A stretch of DNA of 64,000 nt from Membranipora membranacea (taxonomy: Eukaryota > Bryozoa > Gymnolaemata > Cheilostomatida > Membraniporidae). This document shows, in pieces, positions 12,940 to 25,000 of this stretch (positions within the stretch are counted from its first letter, which is position 1; each line of letters starts with the position of its first letter). The stretch lies in contig OU612073.1 of NCBI GenBank assembly GCA_914767715.1, forward strand, positions 17,174,001-17,238,000, read 5' to 3'. Under the pieces are notes generated by a model. The model was not told the origin of the DNA. It did no database searches and saw only the letters and a program-made list of their open reading frames with translations. Position numbers and translations under genes: made by a program.

Positions 12940-14145
12940 GCATCTTAACAGTTTTTCACATCTTAACTGGATCCACCCTGTCCCCATATATTCCCAATTC
13001 ATAATTAGACTGCTACCAGTTATTTTATAATAGGGTCTTCTTATAAAAAGATAATGAAAATCACATATGAAGTTTATTATCGCTGTTATTCTGGAAAGGT
13101 TGCGCAAAACCTATTTTTATGCCACAACTGTGTTTGAGGGGTGTCTACAAACTATCTGTAAAACGTCAATAGATGGATTTAGCAGTATGATATTTTCTCA
13201 AAAACCACTTAAGATATGCATGATATTGATAAAAAAAATTTCAATGACGCCAATTCATTCTATGATCTTTGCCGAAAGAAGTTAAATGGTAAAAAACGCT
13301 CTATATTCCCCCTTTTCCACGTTTCTTACTTGGATCCGCCCCCTTTTGCCCCATTTGTAAAGTAGTACATATGCGCCATCAGAACGGCCATAAAAAACTA
13401 CCCCAGACAAAAGCGGAGGATGCTCATGTTTGAAGGCCGGTTTGCATTGTACGCAATTGTGTGGATGCCTTCAATGCGACAATGGCAGGGACGACACTCA
13501 GCAAGATGAGTATGACCAAATTACCGATGATGAAGACCTTGACCTTTAAACTAGTATAAATTTGCATCCTTTCTTTGTTTTGTTTTAGCAGTGATACTTA
13601 TGTGCTATTTAAAATAGCTATTAAGTTCAAAATACATAATCAGATTACACGCTTTACCAGAATAAAACTTCATAAACGTTCACCTGTTTTTCACATCCCA
13701 ACTGGATCCACCCCTTTCTCATATATTCTCAATTTATTATTACACTGCTACCAGATACTTTATGATGGGGTCTTTTCAAAATCAAACCATGAAAAATGAC
13801 ATGAGAAGTACATTTATCACTGTTATTCTTGCACGCTTGCACAAAACCTATTATTATGCCGCAACTGTGTTCGAGGGGTGACTATAATTTGTCTGTAAAA
13901 CGTCAACCATTGGGTTTAGCTGTATGATATTTTCCCAAAAAACTTCTCAAGATATGCATGATATTGATAAAAAAAATTCAATGACACTGCTTCATTCTAT
14001 GAACTTTGCCAAGAGAAGTTAAATTGCAAAAAACGCCCTTTTAACCCCCTTTTCCGTGTTTCTTACTTGGATTCGCCCCTTTTTGCCCCATTTGTGAAAT
14101 GGTACATATGCGTCATCAGAACGTCCATAAAAAACTACACCAGAG
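12940..14145. repeat. Direct repeat pair, about 470 bp each, flanking a coding scrap
   Basis: Segments about 12940-13410 and 13683-14145 are diverged direct copies. Both run from 'tttttcacatc' through 'gatatgcatgatattgataaaaaaa' to 'cataaaaaactac'. They bracket the Cys-rich fragment at 13415-13549 and end close to the right terminus of the candidate transposon. Confidence 0.8.
13415..13549 (+). pseudogene. Cys-rich (CXC/CRC-like) coding fragment
   Basis: A 44-codon open stretch ending in TAA reads GGCSCLKAGLHCTQLCGC, then LQCDNGRDD and an acidic tail ITDDEDLDL. The C-x-C...C...C-x-C spacing recalls tesmin/TSO1 CXC-type motifs that also occur in some invertebrate mobile-element proteins (inference). 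No upstream exon of the same protein is recognisable and a stop lies shortly upstream at 13391. Most likely the tail end of a dead element gene. Confidence 0.35.
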
Positions 14146-14379
14146 ACAGTCTTCAATTTTCTCTGTTCAAGACACTTACGCAGATGTAATTTTTAGAGCC
14201 TTTTATGTATAGCCGCTGCTGGCCTATTATCAGTATACCAAAAAATAACAGAATTGTTCGTCACAGTGAAAACATTGTAACTCTATCTAATTAATGCCAT
14301 ACCTTTGATCTCTTCTCATGTGCTAAAATACCGGCTGTCTGCAGTCCAGTATATTGATCTTGTTATTTGGCTCCTCCCA

Positions 14380-14610
14380 CTTCCTGGTAGACAATATATT
14401 GCACTGATTGGGCATGTAATGAACAAAAAACAGAAAGGAGCAGACTGAATAAGTAGTAGTGTATGCAACTCTACAAACGCGTGGGTACTGTACATTATAA
14501 ACTTGGAAAATATCAATAATTGTATACAACAATTATTTTGCAAGAACATTTCTTGTGTTTTGCGAATTGAACAAGTGAAGGGAAGCTTGCGTTTTGTTAA
14601 TTTCATCAAC
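14380..14610 (+). promoter_or_regulatory. Candidate promoter/5'UTR of PARP14-like copy A
   Basis: A TATAA element at 14496-14500 lies about 115 nt before the ATG at 14611. An ETS-type site (ACTTCCTG) sits near 14388. The same segment precedes copy B (TATAAA at 39843-39848), so the duplication carried it. The first exon may also be preceded by an unseen upstream exon; transcription start is not shown. Confidence 0.35.
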
Positions 14611-16042
14611 ATGAGTCGTCAACCAAGACATAATCATCCACGGAGGGGTTATGAACAGAATCCACGGCACCCAGCACCTCGTCATCATGGGCCTCCAGGA
14701 GGTCCACCTCCATGGAATGGGTATGACCCTCCTCGGGACGGGTATGGCCCTCCATTGGGTGAGTATGGACAGCCATCATATGGTAGACATGCAGTTTCAC
14801 AGAATGTGTACGGTCCTCCACCACAGAGAGAATACGGACCTCCACCACAGAGAGAATATGGTCCTCCACCACAGAGAGAATGCGGTCCTCCACGGGGAGG
14901 ATATCATCATTCACACAGAGGGCACCGTCCCCCACATCCCGGGTCCAATATCCAGCCTCCACGTGATCAAGGATACGGTACTGATCAACCGCCTCCTTAT
15001 CAGGACCAGCAACCTTCCACATCACAACTTAGTAAGGTAATAATGAATTTACTAACCAATAACATAAATATTTCAGTTGATTGTGAAACACATCCTGAAA
15101 AGACTAAGTACTTTTTTCAAGACTTAAATTTGAAACAAAATATCTCATCAAAACTATACTTTCAACTTCTCGGACAACACGTTTAGACTTGGGAGCTCAC
15201 TCCACCCACATAGATGGGGGGGGGGGGGGGGGTCCTCAAGGTCCAATCCGTGAACTTATTTTCATTTTAGATGATTTTCAATGCCCTGTGACTAAACAGA
15301 GAAAATGTCAGTGATGCAATAAGCTTGATTTCAAGAAGCTAGACAATTCCAGAGTTTTGTTATTTCTCTAGTCAGCCGAAGGAAGAACAGATGAACCGCC
15401 ACCTTACCAGTCAAGAGATGGTAGTGAAGAAGCGTTACCAATGGAGGGTGTGAGAGAACGTGCAGGTAGGTCCAACATCAGAGTAGGCCTGTATATACAG
15501 ACAGGGGCCAATATTTCAAGAACTCAAATTTGGAAATTCCAATAAATGGCATTCATTTGTAAAGCTTTGTAAATTAATATTATTCGAACGTTTCCATTTT
15601 AATCATACTAGTGTTTGGTCATATAACAATCCCCTGGCTCAATTATCCCCCTTGACTGCTGTCATTTACAAAAACAACTTTTTCTTCGCAGAACCCTACA
15701 ACTCCTATTCAAAACCTGCCCCACTCATGGCCCAAGAGGTTGAAAACCCATCAAAACATCCCTTCAGCCGAGGAAGAGGAGCAGCAAGAGGGGGTGCACG
15801 TGGAGGTGCAAGAGGAGGTGCAAGAGGGGGTGCAAGAGGGGGTGCAAGAGGAGGTGCAAGAGGGCGTGCAAGAGGGGCCGTTAGCCACACAGACTCGACA
15901 GTCAAAAGAACAAAAAGTTTCTTCAACACTAAAAGACCTAGGCCCAGTCGAGTTAGAAATGAAGGTCCTGCTGCTGACGGTAGAAGTGAAGTGAGCAGGA
16001 GTAGTGCCGGAACAACACAGGATGAAACTGATCTTGATGAAG
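14611..16042 (+). CDS. N-terminal low-complexity exons 1-3 of copy A
   Basis: These exons encode a disordered tail: histidine/proline-rich start MSRQPRHNHP, then GYGPP-type and YGPPPQRE repeats (three in copy A, one degenerate in copy B). A PPPYQDQQPSTSQ segment ends exon 1, a second PPPYQSRDG lies in exon 2, and an RGRGAARGGAR tract in exon 3 carries six GGAR units against two in copy B. Compared with B, copy A is longer by 29, 16 and 21 codons at three places, always in frame. Such tails usually bind RNA or drive condensation (inference); PPxY motifs bind WW domains. Confidence 0.7.
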
Positions 16043-19000
16043 GTAGGAACATCACTGTCCAATTATAGATAAACCCATAACGAGATTGGCCCTCATGTTT
16101 GAGGCCAATTTTCACTAAATATCAAGTTGATTTCTATATAGCCTTACCATGTCAAACCAAGGAGCAACAGCTTGGTCAAACCAATCAACTCCCTTCAGTT
16201 CATTGGTTAAACACTTGGTCTGGTTTGTTAGAGTGCAATTTTAAATGTTTTAGAGTTTGCTTCAGAGCAGCAGATGCAGTTTATAGAGGAGCTGGAATTG
16301 GTGGAGTTGGACTCGGATAATTGTACAATATTCATAAAGGTTATGAATATCGAGTTCGATTATGACCCGCTTGCTTTGAGGTTTTACCTGGAGTATTGTA
16401 CTGACAATAAGAATCCAGTATGCGGGATGGTTGTCTCCGCTGACAAAAAATATGTCTATGCCACCTTCAACAAACCAATAGGTAAGCATTGCCTAGCTAA
16501 AAATTTTGAGAATGTGCATTAACTCAAGTGAACAATCAATACTTTTCATGGCCAATTATAGTATATAGGCTTATGAGCTTTTTAGACTTATTAGCCGTTG
16601 TCTTTGTTGAATGTTACTTTGTTTGCTCCGCAAACAAAGTAACATTCAATTTTATGAACTATGAACAGGGAATTCTATAAGGGGACTTAGTATTGTGCAT
16701 TAACTCAAGGGAAAAATCAATACTTTTCAAGGGCAATTATAGGTATATAGGCTTATGAGCTTTTTAGACTTATTAGCCTTTGTCTTTGTTCATAGTTCCT
16801 TTTATAAGGGGACGTGGTATCGTTTGTTTTTCATTTTAGCGCACTGATGTTAAAATATATAAAAACAACTTGTTTTTCGTTTATTGTTCCAAAACAACAA
16901 ATCAAAATCAGATAACAGAGTCAATTTTTGTTTTTTGATTTTCTTATTGATACAAACCACAATATTGATGTGAATTGAATTTTCATATTTCAACTTTGAA
17001 TCACAAAACAAAAATCAAACATTGCAAATGTAGCCTTAATTGTTATTTTTCTCATGGGAATTTCCTGGGGTTTGCATTTCTTGCCGCTACCGGATGCTGC
17101 TGCCAAAACTGGGATGTCTGCCTGAGGTTGGCACGCTGAGATAATTTGGCAAGTCAAGTCAGCTGCTATGAGGGGCTACTGTGTGGCTTGTCTGCATTGA
17201 GTGCCACACAACGCATGTTACAGTGCTGGGGTGAAGATGTGAGGTATTCGGCGCAGGTGCTTTGTAGTGAATTTTGCTGATGCTGTTGGGCTGCCGCTTG
17301 GTGGCCGCCGCCTGTTTGATGTTGATTGTACGTTAAGCTTGCTGCCTGTTCTGTTGAGTGTGCTGCCGCTGGTGTGTTACAGATGGTGTGCTCAGTATGC
17401 TGCCGATAATGTGCAGTGCGTTTATTTTAGTTAATTTTTTCAGCTGATATCATGGTATTGATAAAATTGAATGGTTACAAGGTTGGGTCAAAAAGGACTG
17501 AGAGCGGAGATTATTAAAATGAGTCATAAAAAATGGAATAAAGGATTTGGCCTGTTTTTGGGACCTACATAGGTTAGGTCTAAAAATAGTTTTGCAGCGA
17601 GATGACGTTCTACATTCATTTCTGATGATACAAATTAGTTCAGTGGCAGCCTACCAAAAATGTGCTAGAAACGCAACTTCATTTACAAAATTGGATGGAT
17701 AAATTCTACAAATGGATACTAGGGTAGTTTTTCGAGGCGGTTGCAATGGTGATGATGTAAATTACACAGAGTTGCACAATAGGCAGCTAATTGCCAAAAA
17801 TGCTGCCAAAAATGGCCAAAATCACTGTTCTTTGGAGATTTCAAAGGTCTGTCCTGTGCTCACCTTATGAGTTGGGCTGCTCAAGCTCTGCAATCAGATT
17901 TATACATACCTTGGTCAGTTTTTTGTATTATATCATCGTGATATCTCAATAAATTGAGTGAATGACCAACATTATAAAAAGTGATAACCCCGCAAAAAGG
18001 GAAAGTGATAAAAAAATGATGCATTGGTTCAAAACATCCAAAATCTGAAAGAGCATGTCATCATTAGTGGATCTAAGTTCAAATGGGTCTGCTATCATAA
18101 GTAGCCGAGATATGGCCAACAACGGTGGCACCCAACAGAGCAGGCAGCAAGCTTAAAGTACGATCGACATCAAACAAGCGGCAGCCACCAGGCGGCAGCC
18201 CAAAAGCATCAGCAAAATTCACTACAAAGCACCTGCGCCCAATACCTCATATCTTCACTCCAGCACTGCAAAATACATTGTGTGGGTGGCACTCAATGCA
18301 GACAAGCCACACAGTAGCCCCTCATAGCAGCTGACTTGACTTGACTTGACAAATTATCTCAGCGTGCCAACCTCCATCAGAAATCCCATTTTTGACAGCA
18401 GCATCCGGTAACGGCAAGAAATGCAAACCCCAGTAAATCCCCATGAAAAATAACAATTTAGGCTACATTTGCAATGTTTGATTTTCGTTACTGTGATTCA
18501 AAGTTGAAATATGAAAATAGGATTCATATCAATATTTCGGTCTTCATTATTAAGTAAATCAAAAAACAAAAATTGACTCGATTTTCATATTTTGATTTTT
18601 TTTTTGGAACAATAAACGAAAAACAAGTTGTTTTTTATATTTTAGCATCAGTGCGCAAAAATGAAAATCAAACGATACTAAGTCCCCTTATATCCTTTTG
18701 TGTTACGAATTTTGATGCAAAAGGAACAAAAGTACAAAGTCCTAAGTTAAGACAAATTTGTTCAGTCAATATGTTGAGTTGAAATTGGCACAGCAGCTAT
18801 AAAAAATGAATATCAGATAAGCTTCATGATTGAGTGATTTACATGCTTGTAATAGGAATCTTTCTTGTTAGCTTGTGATTAAAAGTATTTAGTTTTCACT
18901 AATAGTTTACTTTCAAATTACTTCAAATATTAATCTTGTATTAATCAATTCACAATGTGATGATTTAGCAATCAATACCATAATTATAGTATATGAATCT

Positions 19001-22000
19001 ATGAATAAATTTTAGATATAGATGAGTTGGAGATATTCACCAGTGAGCAGGAAAGTCAGTTTCAGGGATTGAGTTTGGATTTCTACCCAGTTAGCCACCC
19101 GTCAGCTCTTATCGTATTCACTGATATGGAGTATGGGAAGATTGAAAGGCTAATCAGGCGCTGCTCATCAACAATGGTCGACAAAATTAGTGGCCATCGT
19201 ATTTCTGAAGAGAGTGCAAACACTTACATCATCATAGCGTTTGAATTCTCAGAAGAGGCTGCAGAAGATGGTACGCTGACATTTATGTGTTGTTTAATCG
19301 CTGTTGATACCGCGACAAAAATGTTAACCATATTTCATCACTCACATGGCAAATGGTGAATGTTATGCTTCCACCAAATTAAGCTTAAAATCTACCTAAA
19401 GACCAAAGCAATATACTGTCTGGCAGCTAGTTTTTCAGTAGTTATATGCAATAATTCTGCATTGAAAAAGTTCGCTAACAGTTTGCATATTTTTCACCCT
19501 GAAGTGCAATGAATTTTCTGTGTAAATGTTTTGCATAACTACTGCAGAACTAGCTGCCAGGCTATATATTGCTTCGGTATTTCTTTATCCTTTAACTGTT
19601 ATAATACATTGCTATCGGTTTTCATTTTTAGATGTGAGGGAGTTGATCAATGATGAGAGACTGAGTTCAGAGTTTGACATTTATCCTCTATACTATCACA
19701 CTGGTGAAACAGAACCTAGCCAAGTTTACTTGAATAAGGAGAGCTACAAATCGTTCAGGCTCAATTCTACTGGTTCCAGGCAGTTGAAAGGTATTATATT
19801 TGCCTTCATCGGCACGAGCTGTAATATATTCATGAGCAATTCAGTCTTCTTAACCTACTACTTACAGCTATCACAGCATTTACCAATTGTGACATTGATA
19901 AGTTTTGATGGATTAGGGAACACATGTTATGTTACCCTGCAAGAATGTAATTGTAATTGATTTTACAACCCGCGGCTTATTATCAAGCAGCTTGTCAGAG
20001 TCTTACAAGGTTGGCATTTGGCTGCCAAATCTTAAAGTAAGGTCAAGAACTGAGAAAAACTATTTCCATCCAATTCTACCACAAAGAGCCACACGACTAT
20101 TTTATCACTGATCTATGATTTCATATCGGTGATTTGCAGGGTTTAGTTATCTACTTTGATTTGACATCAAACTTCGAATCTATTCTGACATTGAATTAGG
20201 CATCAGAGGAGGGAATGTGAGAGATGATTGTGGAGATATAGATATTCAGTCAAACACTTTGCTGCAAAAGTTGCTTTCTCTGTTAAGATTATCAGATTGG
20301 AAACAGAGTACTAGTGACGCAAACAAGTGAGAGCATAACTGACACCATACTACTGAAGAAATACATGAAGATGAAGAAAAAAAGTAATGGGGATAGCTCC
20401 GGAAAACTGCTGACATATCTGCCTCAGACAAAGGAACTCAGACAGACAATCATCTCATACGATAAACCAGCAAGTAAGCTTTACTGTAGACACATCAAAC
20501 TCTCACAGGTTGATGTCATCCGTTTCTACATTGTGACATCATTATTCGTGGCCACTTTGGATTTTTTTTCGTATCAGTATGGATGTTTAAGTAATGAACT
20601 CAATAACACTATGGGTTGAGTTGATTAACTACAGATCCTCTCCTAAGCTCAACACCAATTAAAGTTATCAGGTTGGCTTTAAATGTACAACATGGGTGTG
20701 AGGTGTGAGAGTGAGCTACATGCCAAGTAATCTAAATTCAAAAGTGGGAGACTTCAACTTACAGCGATACTGCACCGCATCGCGGGGCTTCGAGGGTGCA
20801 AAGCACCCGAGTGATCGACCTAGGGGTTTGGGAGCGGTGTGAGCCCCAGCCGCTGATGCTCTAAGAACGTTTCTAGCCATGAGAAGGCTCTAAAAGCGCA
20901 TATTTGATCCCAAATAATTTCATATGTGTACTTTCTATTAGTACTAAAATATCAAACTGAGGTGAAATACACTTACCATCAACACATGGGTCCCTGGTAA
21001 TAACATGCCCTTACTTTGCCACTGTCCAGTAACAAACCACCCCATTAACAATAATAGTCTGAATTTTTTATTTAATTTTTAATTATTTTTCAACAGGTAA
21101 ATTTTTAATATTATTGAATAGCATGATTGCTTTTAACTTTGTGTGCAAAGAACTAACTAGTAACTCATCAACAAGTGCAAGGATAGTTACTAAAAAATTG
21201 CGATAGGGCTATTTTCTGTCAAATCTGGAGGAAATAGTGAGAATTACGATAAGTGGGAAGTGGGCAGAAGTGGGCGTGGAAATCTGGAGGGTCCCATCTA
21301 AATAGGGAGACTTGGCAACATTTGAGATTTCCCTGGTTTTTTGAAAAAGATTTGATCCTTCTGCTCCCAATCCAATCTATTCTGAGTAAAACTAATGGAC
21401 TGCAGCAGTACTAGCTGCTCGACTGTAAAATGCATTGGAATCCGTTTGTCTAATCCCCAAGATTAGAAACATTTATTACTCTGAATGAATGATTGTCTTG
21501 GTTTTGTTTCTGACAGCTTGCTCAGATGTGTTTTCTCGATCACCCATCTCCATCTCCAAACCTGAGACTGACACAGACGAACTTATAGGACATATATGTA
21601 TCTCACCCAGTATACCAGAAAACTCTGACATAGCCTCCATGTACTTTGTGATTCTGATGGACATCAGAAGCAAAAATCTGAGGAAAGATGTGCTCAAGTA
21701 TTTTTGCATGAGATATGGCGGACATAATGTGAATGATATTCTGTTCAGTGCTGACGGCACCATGGCCTTGGCAGTTTTCTCATCTTCCTGCACAGGTAAA
21801 CTGTAAGACTGGCAATGAAGTCTGTATTTTTCTTCTTTGTCACAAGTTATTATATAACCCATTCATACTGTTGACAAAAATTAGAGATGATTGTGATCAT
21901 TGATTCATTGTGTAATGCTTTGTGTGTAGACCGAACCACCAGATTATGTTACCATATTATATGGGAATGATTTGCAAAATTAAGTATATACCAATAGGCA

Positions 22001-25000
22001 ACTCCGATGCTCCAAAAATTAATTGATGTGTTTGGCCAAATTTCCACTCAGTTAATGAAGCACAATCATTTTCAGAATTTGAAGGCTTAAATGCAGGTTT
22101 AGCAAGTTTGCCAGAGGAGTTCAGCCAAATGCTGATTTGGAGACCACCCAGAGTCGATACCGTCAGACTGAGTGGGTTTACCAATGTTAAGACTATGAAG
22201 AGAAAAATTCAGTCATGGGCTGACGACAATAGAATTCGGTTGGATTTTCGTGAAGATGGCGGTGACAGTGCTGTAATTAGGGTGAAGATGGATTCCGAGA
22301 AAGGTACTGGTCAACAAATCAAAATTTTCGCAATGAAATCATTTGCATATGGATAAGATCTTTTATGTGTTCTAGCTATCTATGTTGTTGGGTAGTGAAC
22401 GGTGGAACTGTTTTGGGTTTTAAATTACGCTGGATAAATCAAGAGGGTTTTTGAATTAAGAAGGCAAAACAATAATCTTACTCACTGCTTCTTGTATTGT
22501 TATAACTAGCTAGCCATGTGGTTTTTTCTAGACATAGTGAAGCTGATGAAAGACAGTACCGGATTGCTTAAACTTGGAGAGAGCGTGCTGATTGTTCCAG
22601 CGTTACCCTGCATAGGTTCTCCAGGGCTCTTCAGTGAACGTCTGAGCGGAATATATCCTAGCCCAGTGTCACTGAAAGTTGTCGTCAATGAACTGTTCCC
22701 TACCGAGCATGTCGACGACTATTTCAAATTTATCAAGTTCCATGGCGAAGTTAGCAACAAAATAAATGCGGTAAGATTCAATGCTGATTATTGCTTTGTA
22801 GAAACTGTTAAAACCATTAAAAAAACTTGTTTGCAATGGAATTATTCCCTACGACCTACTAAATGGCTTGTTGTTGGAATATCGTACATTGTATATAAAA
22901 TTTAATAGATTATCAGCTCAAGAAACGGGTTAATGGAAGAGGCTCTGCTTGGCGTTTTGGGAATAAAAATTTTTCAATTATTCAATTACAGGACCTCAAG
23001 AAGTGCTACGCTTTCATTACAAAAGACAAGACACATATCGCTCCTCTTCAAGACAGTGACATGCAGAGTGCTGATCCTGTAAAAACATTTGAAAATTGGA
23101 GAGAGAAGGTATCTGAGATAATCAAGGAGCATATGAAGGATATATTGTGAGTATCGCAATGTTCAAATGTTAACATTCAACTGTCCCTCACAATAACCTT
23201 TCTTGATACAAAAACCGAAATGTATAATCTATGAATCTTTGTCCTGTGAAATACTCAAATTAGGTTATGAGATCGATTCTGTTTGACTCTGACTGTTCAA
23301 TGAGTGTTGTGATTTGGTAATTCTGAACAGTCTAAAAATGGAATTTCATAGTAAAGATATTTGGTACGACATTGAAAAGGAAATCAAATTATTAGGGAAT
23401 GCTGGAAGTAGGCTATTTTGTCAAATGGCCAACCAAGCATGGTTATCCAGATGTACGCTCACTATTTCAGCATCATGGATGAGGTATCAGTCCCAACGGT
23501 CCTATGGGAAACAAAGTTGAAACAAGGCAAACCTGAAGGGCTCTACTTAATCTGGGAGAAAGAGACTCATAATACAAAGTTACGTGGACTTGGTGAGTAT
23601 TGTTTGACATCTCAATTTGCAGTCATATATGTTGCTGTTTAGTTGCACTTTGAAATGGATCTGTAGGTAGGCCTAAGCTGAGATTGTTTCCCTGATCCTA
23701 TCAGTTCTAGTTCATTTAACACATGTAAATTGTTGACTGTTTTTATCCAAAGTGGGCATAACGTTTCTCATGGTCTAAACACACCTAAGCAGATTCTACA
23801 GGGTCGCGGAGCGGATCCGCGACGGAATACGTAATGACCGCTTTGAACCAGCATACCATGGTTTAAATAGTGGATCCGCCAAACACCCGCTACACAACCA
23901 CCAAGTGTGATTTGACCATTATGTGTACACCAGCTGCCATGGTCAGCCTGTCCTCACCAAACCAGGGTTCCATTCAGAGCATGCTGTGTTGAGTCGCAAG
24001 AATAATTCATTTAACCCCTTCCTACTCCTGTCCTCCCACAGTTTTCCTTGTGTTTGTGGCATGTGAGTGTGAGTGGTTAAAAATAAGTAGGAATAATATT
24101 TTGAACAACTTGATAATTTATTTCTACCACTTGTCACATGGCCTCTTGTCCCCTAACTGTTTTTCAAACCTGTAGTACCATCATGTTTCTGGAATCATCG
24201 GGAAATATTCTTACCTTTTCAAAGCATACTCATATTCGGATGTGCGAACTTATGAAAGATTGATTGAGAAGATTGAGAAGGACAACCAACAGACTACCTC
24301 AGTTGTGGTGATGAGTCACAGCAATCTCGAATTCTTCCGGTAAGTACAAAAATAATACTACCTGAAGTTAAGTATTAGTGAATCCAGAACCAGAAAATTA
24401 TGGGTCCACAGAAGCATGTGCAACTAACAACTGTTTATGGCAATATATCTCTATATCTGAATCTGATTAACCAAAGCTTTAAAGCATATTTTCTGAGAGC
24501 AATGTGTCTATGCAACATTATATACCTCCTATTACTTTTAAAAACTTAAATATTAATAAATTAAGAGAGAAGAAAGAAGGAAGAAGGAAGATGCCATTAA
24601 ATATGTACACCAAATGGATCATTTACAATGTAGAATGTAGATGATAATAATAAAAATACTGACAATGACTTGTACCGAGCTTCATGTATTGGAAGTGTTT
24701 TTATAGTGTTTTTCATAATGACGACTTGGTTTTCTAGTCATTGGTGCCACTCATCAACCACTGACAGAATCATTATCATTCTTTTTGTTTTAATAATTTT
24801 GTTATATTGATATTATTTTATTGTTGTGTGGAAGCCTATTAAGATAGGTTCCGATAAGTAAACAATAATGTGGTTTGTTTCAGTCCATATTTCGCTGGGT
24901 ACAAACCCTTTATTTTCGTTACAGCCATAAGTTGTTGATCCAGTTGCGACAAGACTTTCCAGAAACCAGGATCGATTGTCACTTTAAGGACCCGTATTCT

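Larger units (their letters stand above)
9969..14226. mobile_element. Candidate DNA transposon, 15-bp TIRs, TTA target duplication
   Basis: The left end TAGGCCAGCAGCAGC and the right end GCCGCTGCTGGCCTA are inverted repeats with one mismatch, and both ends are flanked by TTA (9966-9968 and 14227-14229). A 3-bp TWA duplication is typical of PIF/Harbinger elements, but I see no transposase, so it may be non-autonomous or badly decayed. It contains a TATA-like stretch before ATGGCCGCC at about 10255, a hairpin at 10940-11043, tandem repeats at 12230-12685 and duplicated 470-bp segments at 12940-14145. A short open segment preceded by an acceptor-like site at about 12032-12187 is unassigned. Block B lacks the element together with about 40 and 105 bp of flank, so B is not a precise empty site. 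Confidence 0.5.

Noticed and set aside
15705-16115. 136-codon minus-strand frame opposite exon 3
   Set aside because: Antisense shadow of the RGG repeat; its proline/alanine repeats are the complement of the GGAR codons.
20750-21060. snRNA-like segment (acttacc word and GC-rich hairpin GGGTGC-AAA-GCACCC)
   Set aside because: No Sm site or conserved snRNA stem order could be matched. It occurs in both intron copies at 20750 and 48680 only as part of the block duplication.
23745-23960. GC-richer patch with gcggatccgc palindromes in intron 12
   Set aside because: Possibly a small element remnant, but no terminal repeats or target duplication could be defined.
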